A DNA stretch of 64,000 bases from NCBI GenBank assembly GCA_021299715.1, contig JAJTEL010000002.1:124001-188000 (forward strand), read 5' to 3'. A model generated the notes under the pieces. The model searched no databases, was not told the origin of the DNA, and was given only the letters and a program-made list of their open reading frames with translations. Positions 55,682 to 64,000 of this stretch are shown here, piece by piece (within the stretch, counting starts at the first letter, position 1; each line of letters starts with the position of its first letter). A program made the translations under genes and the position numbers. Origin of the DNA: Ilumatobacteraceae bacterium (lineage in GTDB: Bacteria > Actinomycetota > Acidimicrobiia > Acidimicrobiales > Ilumatobacteraceae).

Positions 55682-56824
55682 GTGACTCAGAAGCGCGTTG
55701 CTATCGCCGGATCTTCAGGATCTATTGGCGTGCAAACAATCGACGTGGTCTTGGCTGAGCCAGACAAGTATGTGGTCTCTGCTCTCGCGGTGGGTTCGTC
55801 AGCCGACATTGTTATTCAACAAGCACGTCAACTTCGTCCAGAGTTGGTTGTTGTTGCTAACGACGAATGCCGTGTGCAGGTTGCGCAGGCATTACCTGGC
55901 GTCACCGTGACCGGAACATTGTCCGACGTCGTAGACGTGGCCGATGTTGTCATCAATGGCGTTGTCGGGTTCGCAGGTTTATCGGTCACTCTCGAAACAC
56001 TTCGTAGTGGCAAAACACTTGGTTTAGCCAATAAAGAAAGCCTCATTGCAGCAGGTCCGTTGGTGCAGCCGTTGCGTTCAACTCCAGGTGCACAACTTGT
56101 CCCCGTCGATAGTGAACACTGTGCATTGCATCAGTGTTTACGCTCATCATTTGATGCGGGTGCCGAAGTGGCGCGTCTTGTTCTTACTGCAAGTGGCGGA
56201 CCCTTTCGTGGTCGCTCGGCAGAGTCGTTGCAGTCAGTCACTGTCGACGAAGCGTTGAATCACCCCACATGGAAAATGGGTCCGAAGATCACCATTGACT
56301 CGTCAACACTCATGAATAAAGGTCTTGAAGTTATCGAGGCACACGAACTGTACGGAACTTCGTACGACAACATCGATGTTGTGGTGCACCCACAGTCGGT
56401 TGTGCACTCAATGGTGGAATTCACCGACGGCTCCACCATTGCGCAACTCTCAATGCCCGACATGCGCCTGCCTATCGGATACGCACTTGGTTACCCCCAA
56501 CGCATCTCTACTCCATTTGGTCGCATCGACTGGAACACGTTGTCTCGACTTGACTTTGAAGCACCAGACCGCAACACATTCCGCTGCCTCGACCTTGCCT
56601 ATGCCGCTGGTCGTTTGGGCGGAACTGCGCCCGCTGCATTGTCTGCCGCTAATGAAGTCATCGTTGATGCGTTTCTGGATGGTCGCATGAAGTGGTCTGC
56701 AATTGCCCAACATCTAGAGAATGTGTTGAACAGATTTATCGCTACTACGCCAACGTCAGTTGACGATGTATTAGCCGCCGACGCCGAGGGGCGAGCACTC
56801 GCCCAGGAGGAACTTTCACGATGA
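55682..56824 (+). CDS. dxr: 1-deoxy-D-xylulose 5-phosphate reductoisomerase
   Basis: 380 residues from GTG 55682. Second step of the MEP isoprenoid pathway. NADPH loop IAGSSGSIGVQTIDVV, LANKESLIAAG, VPVDSEHCALHQC, the active-site loop LTASGGPFRG, and NHPTWKMGPKITIDSSTLMNKGLEVIEAHELY. It overlaps rseP by four bases (56821-56824). ispG follows one gene later, a common actinobacterial arrangement. Confidence 0.97.
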   Translation: MTQKRVAIAGSSGSIGVQTIDVVLAEPDKYVVSALAVGSSADIVIQQARQLRPELVVVANDECRVQVAQALPGVTVTGTLSDVVDVADVVINGVVGFAGLSVTLETLRSGKTLGLANKESLIAAGPLVQPLRSTPGAQLVPVDSEHCALHQCLRSSFDAGAEVARLVLTASGGPFRGRSAESLQSVTVDEALNHPTWKMGPKITIDSSTLMNKGLEVIEAHELYGTSYDNIDVVVHPQSVVHSMVEFTDGSTIAQLSMPDMRLPIGYALGYPQRISTPFGRIDWNTLSRLDFEAPDRNTFRCLDLAYAAGRLGGTAPAALSAANEVIVDAFLDGRMKWSAIAQHLENVLNRFIATTPTSVDDVLAADAEGRALAQEELSR

Positions 56825-58068
56825 GCAATTTCTACCATCGCTTCCGAGCAGAAATGGCTGCTGGTGGAGCTGTTGAAGAAACAGAAGATCCACAGGCCAC
56901 ACGATCTGGTGCGTTCACTGGTCTTGTCATGGTCGGTCTTCTTGTGTGGCTGGCTTTTTCCAACATATGGACTTTCGTCTTTGTTGTTGGGCTACTTGTG
57001 TCGGTCTTCCTTCATGAGGTTGGCCATTTCTCTACTGCGCGCTGGACTGGCATGAAGGCAACGCAGTTCTTCATGGGGTTTGGTCCCCGTGTCTGGAGCC
57101 GCACAAAAGGTGAAGTGGAATACGGAGTACGTGCGCTTCCGTTAGGTGCATTTGTACGCATCATCGGAATGAACAACATCGACGAAGTTGAACCAGCAGA
57201 TGAACCACGTGCGTACCGTGCTCAGTCATATCCCAAGCGAATGCTGGTTATCACTGCTGGTTCGCTCATGCACATGATCATTGCGTTTGTTCTCTTCTTT
57301 GGCGTCTACGCAACTGCGGGACGAGAACAATCCACGGGTACTGCAGCCATTCGTGGCTTAGATACCGAAGCCGGTCCCGCTGCTGCAGCAGGTTTGCGAA
57401 TTGACGACAAAATTCTCGCTATCGACGGACAGAAATTAACGAACTACGACAGCGTTGTTGCTGCCATTACTTCGCATAATCCGGGCGACAACGTCGTTGT
57501 CACCTATCAGCGCGGCGAACAACCAATAGATACTGCCCGCATAACGTTGGGTCAACATCCGACAGATGCCAACCGCGCATATCTTGGCGTGTGGGCCGAC
57601 GACTGGGGATGGAAACAATTGAATCCCGTCGTTGCTGCCGGTAGGGCGGTAACAGATATTGGCGACACCGTGGTGGGTTCCGTGCGCGGAGTCGTGACTG
57701 CAATGAATCCAATGAATTCCATTCGTCATCTCACAGGCGAAGATGAGTCGCTAGAAACTCGACCCACCACAGTTGTGGGTGTCAGTCAAGTAGGTGGCTC
57801 AATTGGCGAATCCGATGGCCTGAAGGGAATCCTGTTGCTATTGGCCAGCGTGAACGTGTTTGTGGGCATCTTCAACATGTTCCCGTTGCTTCCCTTCGAT
57901 GGCGGACATGCAGCCATTGCCACCTACGAACGCATCCGTTCCCGTAAAGGTACGAAATACCACGCCGACATCAACAAGATGGTTCCAGTTGCCACTGTGG
58001 TGGTGGGTTTGCTGGGGCTTCTCCTTATTACCGGCTTGTGGTTGGACATCACACAGCCACTCGGGTGA
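56821..58068 (+). CDS. rseP: Site-2 protease family metalloprotease (RseP/Rip1-like)
   Basis: 415 residues. Zinc-metalloprotease motif HEVGHF after the first helix, with the second motif FNMFPLLPFDGGH near residue 355. A PDZ domain lies between the transmembrane helices (~170-260, with VDDKILAIDGQKLTNYDSV-like INDKILAIDGQ). Relatives cleave anti-sigma factors inside the membrane. The N-terminus has an acidic, soluble start before the first helix. It shares its start codon with the dxr stop. Confidence 0.95.
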   Translation: MSNFYHRFRAEMAAGGAVEETEDPQATRSGAFTGLVMVGLLVWLAFSNIWTFVFVVGLLVSVFLHEVGHFSTARWTGMKATQFFMGFGPRVWSRTKGEVEYGVRALPLGAFVRIIGMNNIDEVEPADEPRAYRAQSYPKRMLVITAGSLMHMIIAFVLFFGVYATAGREQSTGTAAIRGLDTEAGPAAAAGLRIDDKILAIDGQKLTNYDSVVAAITSHNPGDNVVVTYQRGEQPIDTARITLGQHPTDANRAYLGVWADDWGWKQLNPVVAAGRAVTDIGDTVVGSVRGVVTAMNPMNSIRHLTGEDESLETRPTTVVGVSQVGGSIGESDGLKGILLLLASVNVFVGIFNMFPLLPFDGGHAAIATYERIRSRKGTKYHADINKMVPVATVVVGLLGLLLITGLWLDITQPLG

Positions 58069-58099
58069 ACTGGCCAAAAAACTGACACACTGATAACCA

Positions 58100-59311
58100 A
58101 TGTACGAACGTCGACATACTCAGCAAATCTCGGTGGGCAAGGTTCCTGTCGGTGGTGGGTCACCCATCACTGTTCAATCCATGACAACCACAAAGACTGC
58201 AGATGTCGAGGGCACTCTTCAGCAGATCTATGCACTTGCAGCAGCCGGATGCGACATTGTGCGCTGCACCTGTAACGAACAGGAAGCCGCGGAAGGTCTT
58301 GCGCAAATTGTTCCGCGCTCGCCAATTCCCATCATCGCCGACATTCACCACCAGTACAAGATGGCGTTGGCCGCTATGGAAGCTGGTGTGCACGGATTGC
58401 GTTTGAACCCCGGAAACATTCGTAAGCCCGAGCACATCAAAGCTGTTGCATCTGAAGCGCGTGATCGTGGTTTGCCAATTCGAATCGGTGTGAACGGCGG
58501 TTCGCTCGATCCATCGCTGTACGAAAAATATGGTGGCCTTACAGCGGCTGCAATGGTGGAATCTGCGCTGCAAGAAATCGCGTACTTCCACGAAGTCGAT
58601 TTTGATCTCATCAAGATTTCTGTGAAGGCCAGCAATGTTCCATTAATGGTGGATGCATATCGCTTGTTGGCAGACGCGGTGCAGTATCCGCTTCACCTTG
58701 GAGTAACCGAGGCCGGTCCGCCACCTGCTGGTTTAGTGAAGGCAACCGCAGGTATTTCAACGTTGTTGCTAGAAGGAATTGGCGACACCATTCGCTACAG
58801 CCTCACCGCAGATCCCGTTGAAGAAGCCCGTGCTGGTCGCCAACTGCTAGAGGCTCTTGGACTTCGCGAGCGTAAAAACGTGGACCTCATTGCGTGCCCA
58901 AGTTGTGGTCGCGCAGAAATCGATGTCATCGACGTTGCCAATCGCGCAATGAAGGCATTTGAAGACAAAAAACTTCCACTGCAAATCGCTGTCATGGGTT
59001 GTGTGGTGAACGGACCCGGCGAAGCTCGTGAGGCAGACCTTGGTATTGCGGCTGGTAACAAGCGCGGACATTTATTTGTCAAGGGTCGAAATGTGGCTGT
59101 TGTGCCAGAGCGTGAAATGGTGGAAGCGCTCGTGGAGTGGGCTGAGTTCATCAACGAACACGGCACAGACGCTGCTATTGCACGCGCCGATACAAAGTTG
59201 GCCGAGCGAGAAGCAGCACGCGACCGTTCTCAATTGCTCGATGAAAAAGGAACCGACGCAAACGATGCTGGTTCAAAGATTGTGGAAATCAGAAAAACAA
59301 TCTCTGATTAG
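58100..59311 (+). CDS. ispG: (E)-4-hydroxy-3-methylbut-2-enyl-diphosphate synthase
   Basis: 403 residues from the ATG giving MYERRHTQQISVGKVPVGGGSPITVQSMTTTKT. Reductive conversion of MEcPP to HMBPP. Motifs: RCTCNEQEAA, GLRLNPGNI, the iron-sulfur cysteines in CPSCGRAEID and MGCVVNGPGEAREADLGIA. It is the bacterial-type (TIM barrel plus [4Fe-4S]) form. It ends overlapping the stop of manA (TTAG). Confidence 0.96.
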   Translation: MYERRHTQQISVGKVPVGGGSPITVQSMTTTKTADVEGTLQQIYALAAAGCDIVRCTCNEQEAAEGLAQIVPRSPIPIIADIHHQYKMALAAMEAGVHGLRLNPGNIRKPEHIKAVASEARDRGLPIRIGVNGGSLDPSLYEKYGGLTAAAMVESALQEIAYFHEVDFDLIKISVKASNVPLMVDAYRLLADAVQYPLHLGVTEAGPPPAGLVKATAGISTLLLEGIGDTIRYSLTADPVEEARAGRQLLEALGLRERKNVDLIACPSCGRAEIDVIDVANRAMKAFEDKKLPLQIAVMGCVVNGPGEAREADLGIAAGNKRGHLFVKGRNVAVVPEREMVEALVEWAEFINEHGTDAAIARADTKLAEREAARDRSQLLDEKGTDANDAGSKIVEIRKTISD

Positions 59312-60381
59312 TGCTGCGTGCACACGATGAGGTTTTCAAACCAACCAGCACCGCTCTCGCCAGCGGGTACAAGGTAGAACTCAGGAAAGCGAGCTAGGTT
59401 TTGTTGCTCGCGTGGGAAGCTCTTCATGCCATACACAATGCGATGACAATCACGATGCGCATCGATATTTAAGGTACTGACAGAAAAATCGGTTGAGGGC
59501 GAGGGGAATGTGCCATCGGTCGACATTTCTACTACTGGATTCTCAAGAGTAGACGTATCAACAATTCGCAACAGTTCGTTAACGTCTAAATGTTTATTTG
59601 TGAACCCTGCACGAATGACGTTGTCTGACGAGTTCATTACTTCTAAACCAAAACCGTGTAGGTAGGCATGCAAGTTGCCGGCCGGTAGCGACAATGCTTG
59701 GCCTGGTTCAAGCACAACGTGATTCAACAACGGTGCTATTCGAAGTGCAGGATCGGTGGGGTAGAGATGCGCGATACGGCGAAGCCACTCTGGAGAATGT
59801 GACATTGATGGAATGTCGGCTTGATCAAATGACCATCTCAAGTATGCGTCAATGCCTTCTGACGACAACGTGTTGGCTTCGGCGGTCCAGCCCATTGACT
59901 TCAGAAACTCAACAGAATCATCAACAGGGGCAAATCCGCAGAGAGCTTCAAATCGGGAGAGAGCAACAATCATCTCTGGCTTGTCGGATTCATCGCGGTA
60001 CATGCGGTGTGGTGCATCGCGCGGAATTCCAAACGCTTCCTCTCTGGCGAAGCCTTCGCGAGCTTGTTCTTTGGTGGGGTGAGTTTGTAAAGACAATGGT
60101 TGCGCGCAGGCAAGGAGTTTTACCAACATTGTCATCGGTCCAGTCACCGATGACAGAAGTTCGGCTTCGCCGAGCGCTCTTGCGATTGCGTGAATCTGGC
60201 CTGAGCCCACAGGTTCGTCCAGGGCCGAACCAAGCACGGACGGACCCATTGGGTGAGTCCCAAACCACATTTCGGCAACTTTGGTTCCACGGGTGGATGG
60301 CAGGCCCATGGAATGACGAATGGTGATTTCGTCGCCCCAGTCGTAGTTCTTCTCGACACCAACAATGCGCCGAGGTGTCAT
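59308..60381 (-). CDS. manA: Mannose-6-phosphate isomerase, class I
   Basis: 357 residues. Zinc cupin enzyme that interconverts fructose-6-P and mannose-6-P. Features: SLQTHPTKEQAREGFAREEAFG, KPEMIVALSRFEALCGF, and NLHAYLHGFGLEVMNSSDNVIRAGFTNKHLDVNELLRI, with zinc His/Glu residues. It feeds the phosphomannomutase made at 5.8 kb. It is 3 bp from the proS stop, so probably one minus-strand operon. Confidence 0.94.
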   Translation of the reverse strand: MTPRRIVGVEKNYDWGDEITIRHSMGLPSTRGTKVAEMWFGTHPMGPSVLGSALDEPVGSGQIHAIARALGEAELLSSVTGPMTMLVKLLACAQPLSLQTHPTKEQAREGFAREEAFGIPRDAPHRMYRDESDKPEMIVALSRFEALCGFAPVDDSVEFLKSMGWTAEANTLSSEGIDAYLRWSFDQADIPSMSHSPEWLRRIAHLYPTDPALRIAPLLNHVVLEPGQALSLPAGNLHAYLHGFGLEVMNSSDNVIRAGFTNKHLDVNELLRIVDTSTLENPVVEMSTDGTFPSPSTDFSVSTLNIDAHRDCHRIVYGMKSFPREQQNLARFPEFYLVPAGESGAGWFENLIVCTQH

Positions 60382-60384
60382 GCG

Positions 60385-62145
60385 CTAGCTCCGCACCAAT
60401 GAGACAACATGTTGCACTGCAGATGCAACAGGTATTGCCTCGTTCGTTCCGGCATGACGATCGCGCACTTCAACGTTGCCGTCTGCCAGAGATTTTCCAA
60501 CGACAACAATGGTGGGAATTCCCATGAGTTCTGCATCTTTGAACTTCACTCCCGGCGAAACGCCATTGCGATCGTCCAGGATGACATCGAGTCCTTGTGC
60601 TTCAAGATGTTTCGCTAATTGCTCGCCTGCAACCGTGATGTCATCACCGTTCTTGCCAGTGACAACAATGTGAACATCGACTGGTGAAATTGCGCGTGGC
60701 CACTTCAGACCAATGTCGTCGTGGAATGCTTCAGCAATAGATGCCACTGCGCGTGACACGCCAACTCCATACGAACCCATGGTGACAACAACTTGCTTCC
60801 CGTTTTGGTCGAGTACCGAAAGCCCAAGTTTGTCGGCGTACTTACGGCCCAGTTGAAACACGTGGCCAATCTCTATTCCGCGTGCAATTTCCAATGCCTT
60901 GCCGCAGTTCGGGCATGGGTCTCCCGCAGCAACTTCAACCGCTTCGATAGTTCCATCTGCGGTGAAGTCGCGACCATTCACTAAGTAGAGAACGTGCGTG
61001 TCTTTTTGGTTTGCACCAGTGACCCACGCGCTACCAGGAACCACAGATGGGTCAAGCATGTAGCGAATTCCTGTTGCACTGTCTGCTCCAAGAACCTGTG
61101 GTCCGATGTATCCGCGTACAAGACCAGGATTCTTTGCGAACGTTGCGTCGTCCATTGGCTCAACTTCGGCCGGCGACACTTGGGCTTCAATGCGCTTAAT
61201 GTCCACTTCGCGGTCTCCGGGTACGCCAACAACAAGAGCCGATGTGGTTCCGTCAGGGTTACGAAGAGTGAGCACCACGTTCTTTAGTGTGTCTGATGCA
61301 TTCCACGTGCGATCAGAACGTGGAGCATTGGTATTCAGATACTCAACAAGCGATGCAATGGTGGGACAGTTCGGCGTAGACAGCGTTGATGTGGCGGGGT
61401 GTTCCGAAGTATCGGGTGCAAGCGCACCTGTGGCGACGGCTTCAGTGTTGGCTGCATAGTCACATGATGTACAACGAACGAATGTGTCTTCGCCAACTTC
61501 AATAGGTGCCAAGAACTCTTCGCTCATAGAGCCACCCATGGCGCCACTCATTGCTTTCACAATGACGTAGGGCAGACCAAGCCGAGTGAAGATTCGCTCG
61601 TATGCATCGCGGTGGTCGGTGTAGCTCTTGGCGAGACCAGCGTCGTCTATGTCGAACGAGTAACTGTCTTTCATTAAGAACTCGCGTCCGCGCAACAATC
61701 CGGCGCGGGGGCGCGCTTCATCGCGATACTTCGTTTGAATTTGGTACAGCGATACGGGCAAGTCTTTGTAACTGGAGTACAGGTCTTTCACCAGAAGTGT
61801 GAACATCTCTTCGTGCGTGGGCCCAAGCAGATAGTCCGCGCCCTTACGGTCGACAAGACGAAAGAGATTGTCGCCGTATTCTGTCCAGCGCCCAGTTGCC
61901 TCGTAGACATCGCGTGGGAGTAGGGCGGGGAAGTGAACTTCTTGTGCCCCGATGGCGTCCATTTCTTCGCGAACAATGTTTTCCACCTTGCGCAGGACTC
62001 GCCACCCAAGTGGCAGCCAGGTGTACCCGCCTGGGGCGGCACGGCGGATATATCCGGCACGCACGAGAAGTCGGTGGGATGGAACCTCGGCATCGGAGGG
62101 GTCATCACGAAGGGTGCGAACGAAGAGATGGGAGAGACGAAGCAT
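60385..62145 (-). CDS. proS: Prolyl-tRNA synthetase, bacterial type
   Basis: 586 residues. Class II synthetase with motif 2 ([28 protein letters not shown]), motif 3 ([12 protein letters not shown]), an editing (INS) domain in between (~220-400), and an anticodon-binding domain at the C-terminus. Charges tRNA-Pro, hydrolysing misacylated Ala-tRNA-Pro. It is divergent from rimP with a 126-bp gap. Confidence 0.97.
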   Translation of the reverse strand: MLRLSHLFVRTLRDDPSDAEVPSHRLLVRAGYIRRAAPGGYTWLPLGWRVLRKVENIVREEMDAIGAQEVHFPALLPRDVYEATGRWTEYGDNLFRLVDRKGADYLLGPTHEEMFTLLVKDLYSSYKDLPVSLYQIQTKYRDEARPRAGLLRGREFLMKDSYSFDIDDAGLAKSYTDHRDAYERIFTRLGLPYVIVKAMSGAMGGSMSEEFLAPIEVGEDTFVRCTSCDYAANTEAVATGALAPDTSEHPATSTLSTPNCPTIASLVEYLNTNAPRSDRTWNASDTLKNVVLTLRNPDGTTSALVVGVPGDREVDIKRIEAQVSPAEVEPMDDATFAKNPGLVRGYIGPQVLGADSATGIRYMLDPSVVPGSAWVTGANQKDTHVLYLVNGRDFTADGTIEAVEVAAGDPCPNCGKALEIARGIEIGHVFQLGRKYADKLGLSVLDQNGKQVVVTMGSYGVGVSRAVASIAEAFHDDIGLKWPRAISPVDVHIVVTGKNGDDITVAGEQLAKHLEAQGLDVILDDRNGVSPGVKFKDAELMGIPTIVVVGKSLADGNVEVRDRHAGTNEAIPVASAVQHVVSLVRS

Positions 62146-62165
62146 CGGAGCGAAACCTTAGTTCT

Positions 62166-62236
62166 GACGGCTATCATTGGAGCCGTCCTTTGAAGTTCGG
62201 TGAACCGGAGGCACGGGTGTCCCCCGTGCCTTTTGT
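62166..62236 (+). promoter_or_regulatory. Leader of rimP-nusA with terminator-like hairpin
   Basis: Hairpin 1 pairs GACGGCT (62166-62172) with AGCCGTC (62181-62187), perfectly. A second small hairpin (CGGT/ACCG, about 62198-62207) follows. Hairpin 3 pairs GGCACGGG (62210-62217) with CCCGTGCC (62223-62230), 8 bp with a TGTCC loop, followed by TTTTGTT. That is a textbook intrinsic terminator in the leader of rimP-nusA. The only gene upstream on this strand is on the other strand (proS), so the terminator is likely an attenuator of the operon. Confidence 0.6.
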
Positions 62237-62271
62237 TCTGTTAGAGCCAGTTTTGGCGGGAGGTGAGCCAT

Positions 62272-62832
62272 ATGTCCAGCAATGTCGTCGACATGGTCAC
62301 ATCCATGGTGGCTCCCATCCTCTCCGATCTTTCCCTTGAGTTGTATGACCTCGAGTTCGCTGGCGGCATTCTTCGTGTCACTATCGACACTCCTGCGGGC
62401 GGTCCTGCCGGTGTCGACATTGACCAAATCTCGTTGGTGACGCGCCTTCTTGGCCGCGAACTCGACCACAACGAAAATGCGGTGCCTGGTCGATTCACCC
62501 TTGAAGTCACCAGCCCTGGTCTCGAGCGCACGCTTCGCACTCCGCACCACTTTGCTCGTGAAGTGGGCAAAGAGGTCACCATTCGATTGTCGTCAGAACT
62601 AGATGGACGCCGCCGTGTTGCCGGACTCTTGGTCGGCGCAACAGATAGCACTGCATCAGTTCGTCTCTCCGATTCAGGAGAAACCATTGAAGTTCCATTG
62701 TCGCTCGTCGACAAGGCAAAGACCGTTTTCGTTTGGGAAACCCAACCGAAGCCGAATTCAAAAGAAGCCCGCGACAAGCGTGCATCTCAGAAAAAAACGT
62801 CCACACATCAACAGGAGGCCAACGCACAATGA
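62272..62832 (+). CDS. rimP: Ribosome maturation factor RimP
   Basis: 186 residues from ATG 62272 after GGGAGGTGAGCC (GTG three codons upstream is also possible). RimP helps assemble the 30S subunit. Features: LSLELYDLEFAGGILRVTIDTP, GVDIDQISLVTRLLGRELD, GRFTLEVTSPGLERTLRTPHHFAREVGKEVTI. The C-terminal tail is basic. It overlaps nusA by four bases. Confidence 0.95.
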   Translation: MSSNVVDMVTSMVAPILSDLSLELYDLEFAGGILRVTIDTPAGGPAGVDIDQISLVTRLLGRELDHNENAVPGRFTLEVTSPGLERTLRTPHHFAREVGKEVTIRLSSELDGRRRVAGLLVGATDSTASVRLSDSGETIEVPLSLVDKAKTVFVWETQPKPNSKEARDKRASQKKTSTHQQEANAQ

Positions 62833-63983
62833 GCAACCTCGATATGTCCGAAGCAGTGCGCATGCTTGCCGATCACCACGGCATCAGCGTTGATTCATTG
62901 TTGCAAGTCCTTGTAGAGGCACTTGCAACCGCATACAAGAAGCGCCCAGGCGCAGCAGACGAAGTCATCGTCGAAGTCAACCCAGAGAACCTCGATATGA
63001 AGTTCACTGCGTACGACGTAGACGACGATGGCAACTGGGTAAACGAGCGTGACGACACACCAAGCAAGAACGAACTCGGCCGAATTGCTGCCGCAACGTT
63101 CAAGCAGGTCATGAGCCAACGCATCCGCGAGGTAGAGCGTGACCGCAAGTTCGAGGAATACGCAAACCGCGAAGGCGACTTGGTCACCGGAATTATCCAG
63201 CAGTCAGATGGCCGCTATGCATTGCTCGATCTTGGAAAAGTAGAAGCGCTGTTGCCACAAGCGGAACAGGTTCCCTACGAGCGCCCCGTTACAGGTGATC
63301 GTGTTAAGGCATACATCGTGGAAGTGCGCAAGACAGCAAAAGGTCCACAAATTGTGGTCAGTCGTACGCACCCTGGTCTTATTAAGCGTTTGTTTGAACT
63401 TGAAGTTCCCGAAATTGCTGACGGCATCGTTGAAATCAAGTCATGTGCTCGCGAACCAGGTCACCGCACCAAGATTGCTGTTGCATCAAATGACGTCAAC
63501 GTCGATCCCGTTGGAGCATGTGTTGGTGCACGTGGCGGTCGTGTTCGCATGGTTGTGAACGAACTTCGCGGAGAAAAAATCGACATTGTGTCCTACTCCG
63601 AAGACATGCACGACTTCGTGTCAAAAGCACTGTCACCTGCAAAAGTCACCGAAGTTCGTCTCAGCGAAGACGGCACACAGGCAGACGTCATCGTTCCCGA
63701 CTTCCAGTTGTCGTTGGCAATTGGCAAAGAAGGCCAGAACGCACGTCTTGCTGCACGCCTCACTGGTGTTCGCATCGACATCAAGTCGGAAACGCAGGCA
63801 GCTAACGAAGCACAAGGAATTTTTGAACCGCGTGCCCCACGTGGAGCCGAATACGCCGAAGGTGAATGGCGTAAAAATGACGAGACCGGCGAGTTGCAGT
63901 TTCATGCAGCAGATGGTTCTGTTGTTACCCAGCAGGAATGGGCTGACGCGCCATCCAACGAGTCCGATACCACGGAGGCCTAA
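62829..63983 (+). CDS. nusA: Transcription termination/antitermination factor NusA
   Basis: 384 residues from the ATG overlapping rimP; the long frame beginning at 62733 is the same frame upstream inside rimP. Domains: N-terminal RNA-polymerase-binding domain (~1-110), S1 domain (~120-190, [32 protein letters not shown]), KH1 ([27 protein letters not shown]) and KH2 ([22 protein letters not shown]). The short acidic C-terminal tail replaces the acidic repeats of E. coli. It binds boxA RNA and the polymerase during termination and antitermination. Confidence 0.97.
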   Translation: MSNLDMSEAVRMLADHHGISVDSLLQVLVEALATAYKKRPGAADEVIVEVNPENLDMKFTAYDVDDDGNWVNERDDTPSKNELGRIAAATFKQVMSQRIREVERDRKFEEYANREGDLVTGIIQQSDGRYALLDLGKVEALLPQAEQVPYERPVTGDRVKAYIVEVRKTAKGPQIVVSRTHPGLIKRLFELEVPEIADGIVEIKSCAREPGHRTKIAVASNDVNVDPVGACVGARGGRVRMVVNELRGEKIDIVSYSEDMHDFVSKALSPAKVTEVRLSEDGTQADVIVPDFQLSLAIGKEGQNARLAARLTGVRIDIKSETQAANEAQGIFEPRAPRGAEYAEGEWRKNDETGELQFHAADGSVVTQQEWADAPSNESDTTEA

Positions 63984-63986
63984 CCC

Positions 63987-64000
63987 TTGGCAGCAAAGAA
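63987..64000 (+). CDS. infB: Probable infB (IF-2), first codons only
   Basis: A TTG at 63987 followed by GCA GCA AAG gives MAAK, and the gene after nusA in actinobacteria is ylxR or infB. The Ala/Lys-rich start fits translation initiation factor IF-2. Too short to be sure. Confidence 0.3.

Overview
The window reads as a chromosomal segment of a moderate-GC actinobacterium. The best guess is the Acidimicrobiia (Ilumatobacter-like or freshwater acIV-type). This is an inference from gene content: a DUF3499 gene beside ftsH, the order dprA-xer-whiG-M23-rpsB-tsf-pyrH-frr-cdsA-dxr-rseP-ispG, SmpB/tmRNA with an ALAA-type tag, a Mec+/CysM cysteine locus, group II truncated haemoglobin, and many starts placed six bases after a TANNNT box (leaderless-type transcription). 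Genes are very tightly packed, with no stretch over 300 bp lacking a gene. There is no prophage, insertion sequence or CRISPR array.

Layout. 1-11.5 kb: thioredoxin-like end, ftsH, DUF3499, a CPBP protease, a large membrane protein with phosphomannomutase, Trm112-like protein and ahcY, then small regulators and a HAD phosphatase. 11.5-17.1 kb: secA, prfB, ftsE, ftsX. 17.1-26.6 kb: accessory metabolism (two crotonases including menB, globin, rRNA/tRNA methylase, flavoproteins, a biotinyl-carboxyltransferase fusion, a permease, an acyl-CoA ligase, PAP2). 26.5-35 kb: kup, the murL-murD2 pair, fadD-like ligase, SnoaL-like protein, malic enzyme. 35-36.6 kb: a deletion scar joining a truncated TRIC-type gene to the last 37 codons of katG, then ssrA and smpB. 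36.6-41.5 kb: mec, cysM, EamA permease, rph, rdgB, a D-threonine-aldolase-like gene, tRNA. 41.6-45.6 kb: two fold-II PLP enzymes, beta-carbonic anhydrase, clpP. 45.6-62.1 kb: yifB-dprA-xer-whiG, then the translation and lipid cluster, manA and proS. 62.2-64 kb: rimP-nusA and the first codons of probable infB behind a hairpin-rich leader.

The most striking points are: (1) a MurL/MurD2 gene pair, the rare route in which L-Glu is ligated first and epimerised afterwards, together with the absence of murI from its usual actinobacterial place between cysM and rph; (2) a degenerate LytM/M23 gene whose stop codon is destroyed by an exact 14-bp tandem duplication, so its frame now runs uninterrupted into rpsB; (3) one deletion junction that truncates both a TRIC-like channel gene and katG; (4) a Xer recombinase with two tandem core-binding domains; (5) a terminator-like hairpin leader before rimP-nusA and a promoter-overlapping palindrome before cysM. 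These rest on the sequence as read by eye; no searches were run.
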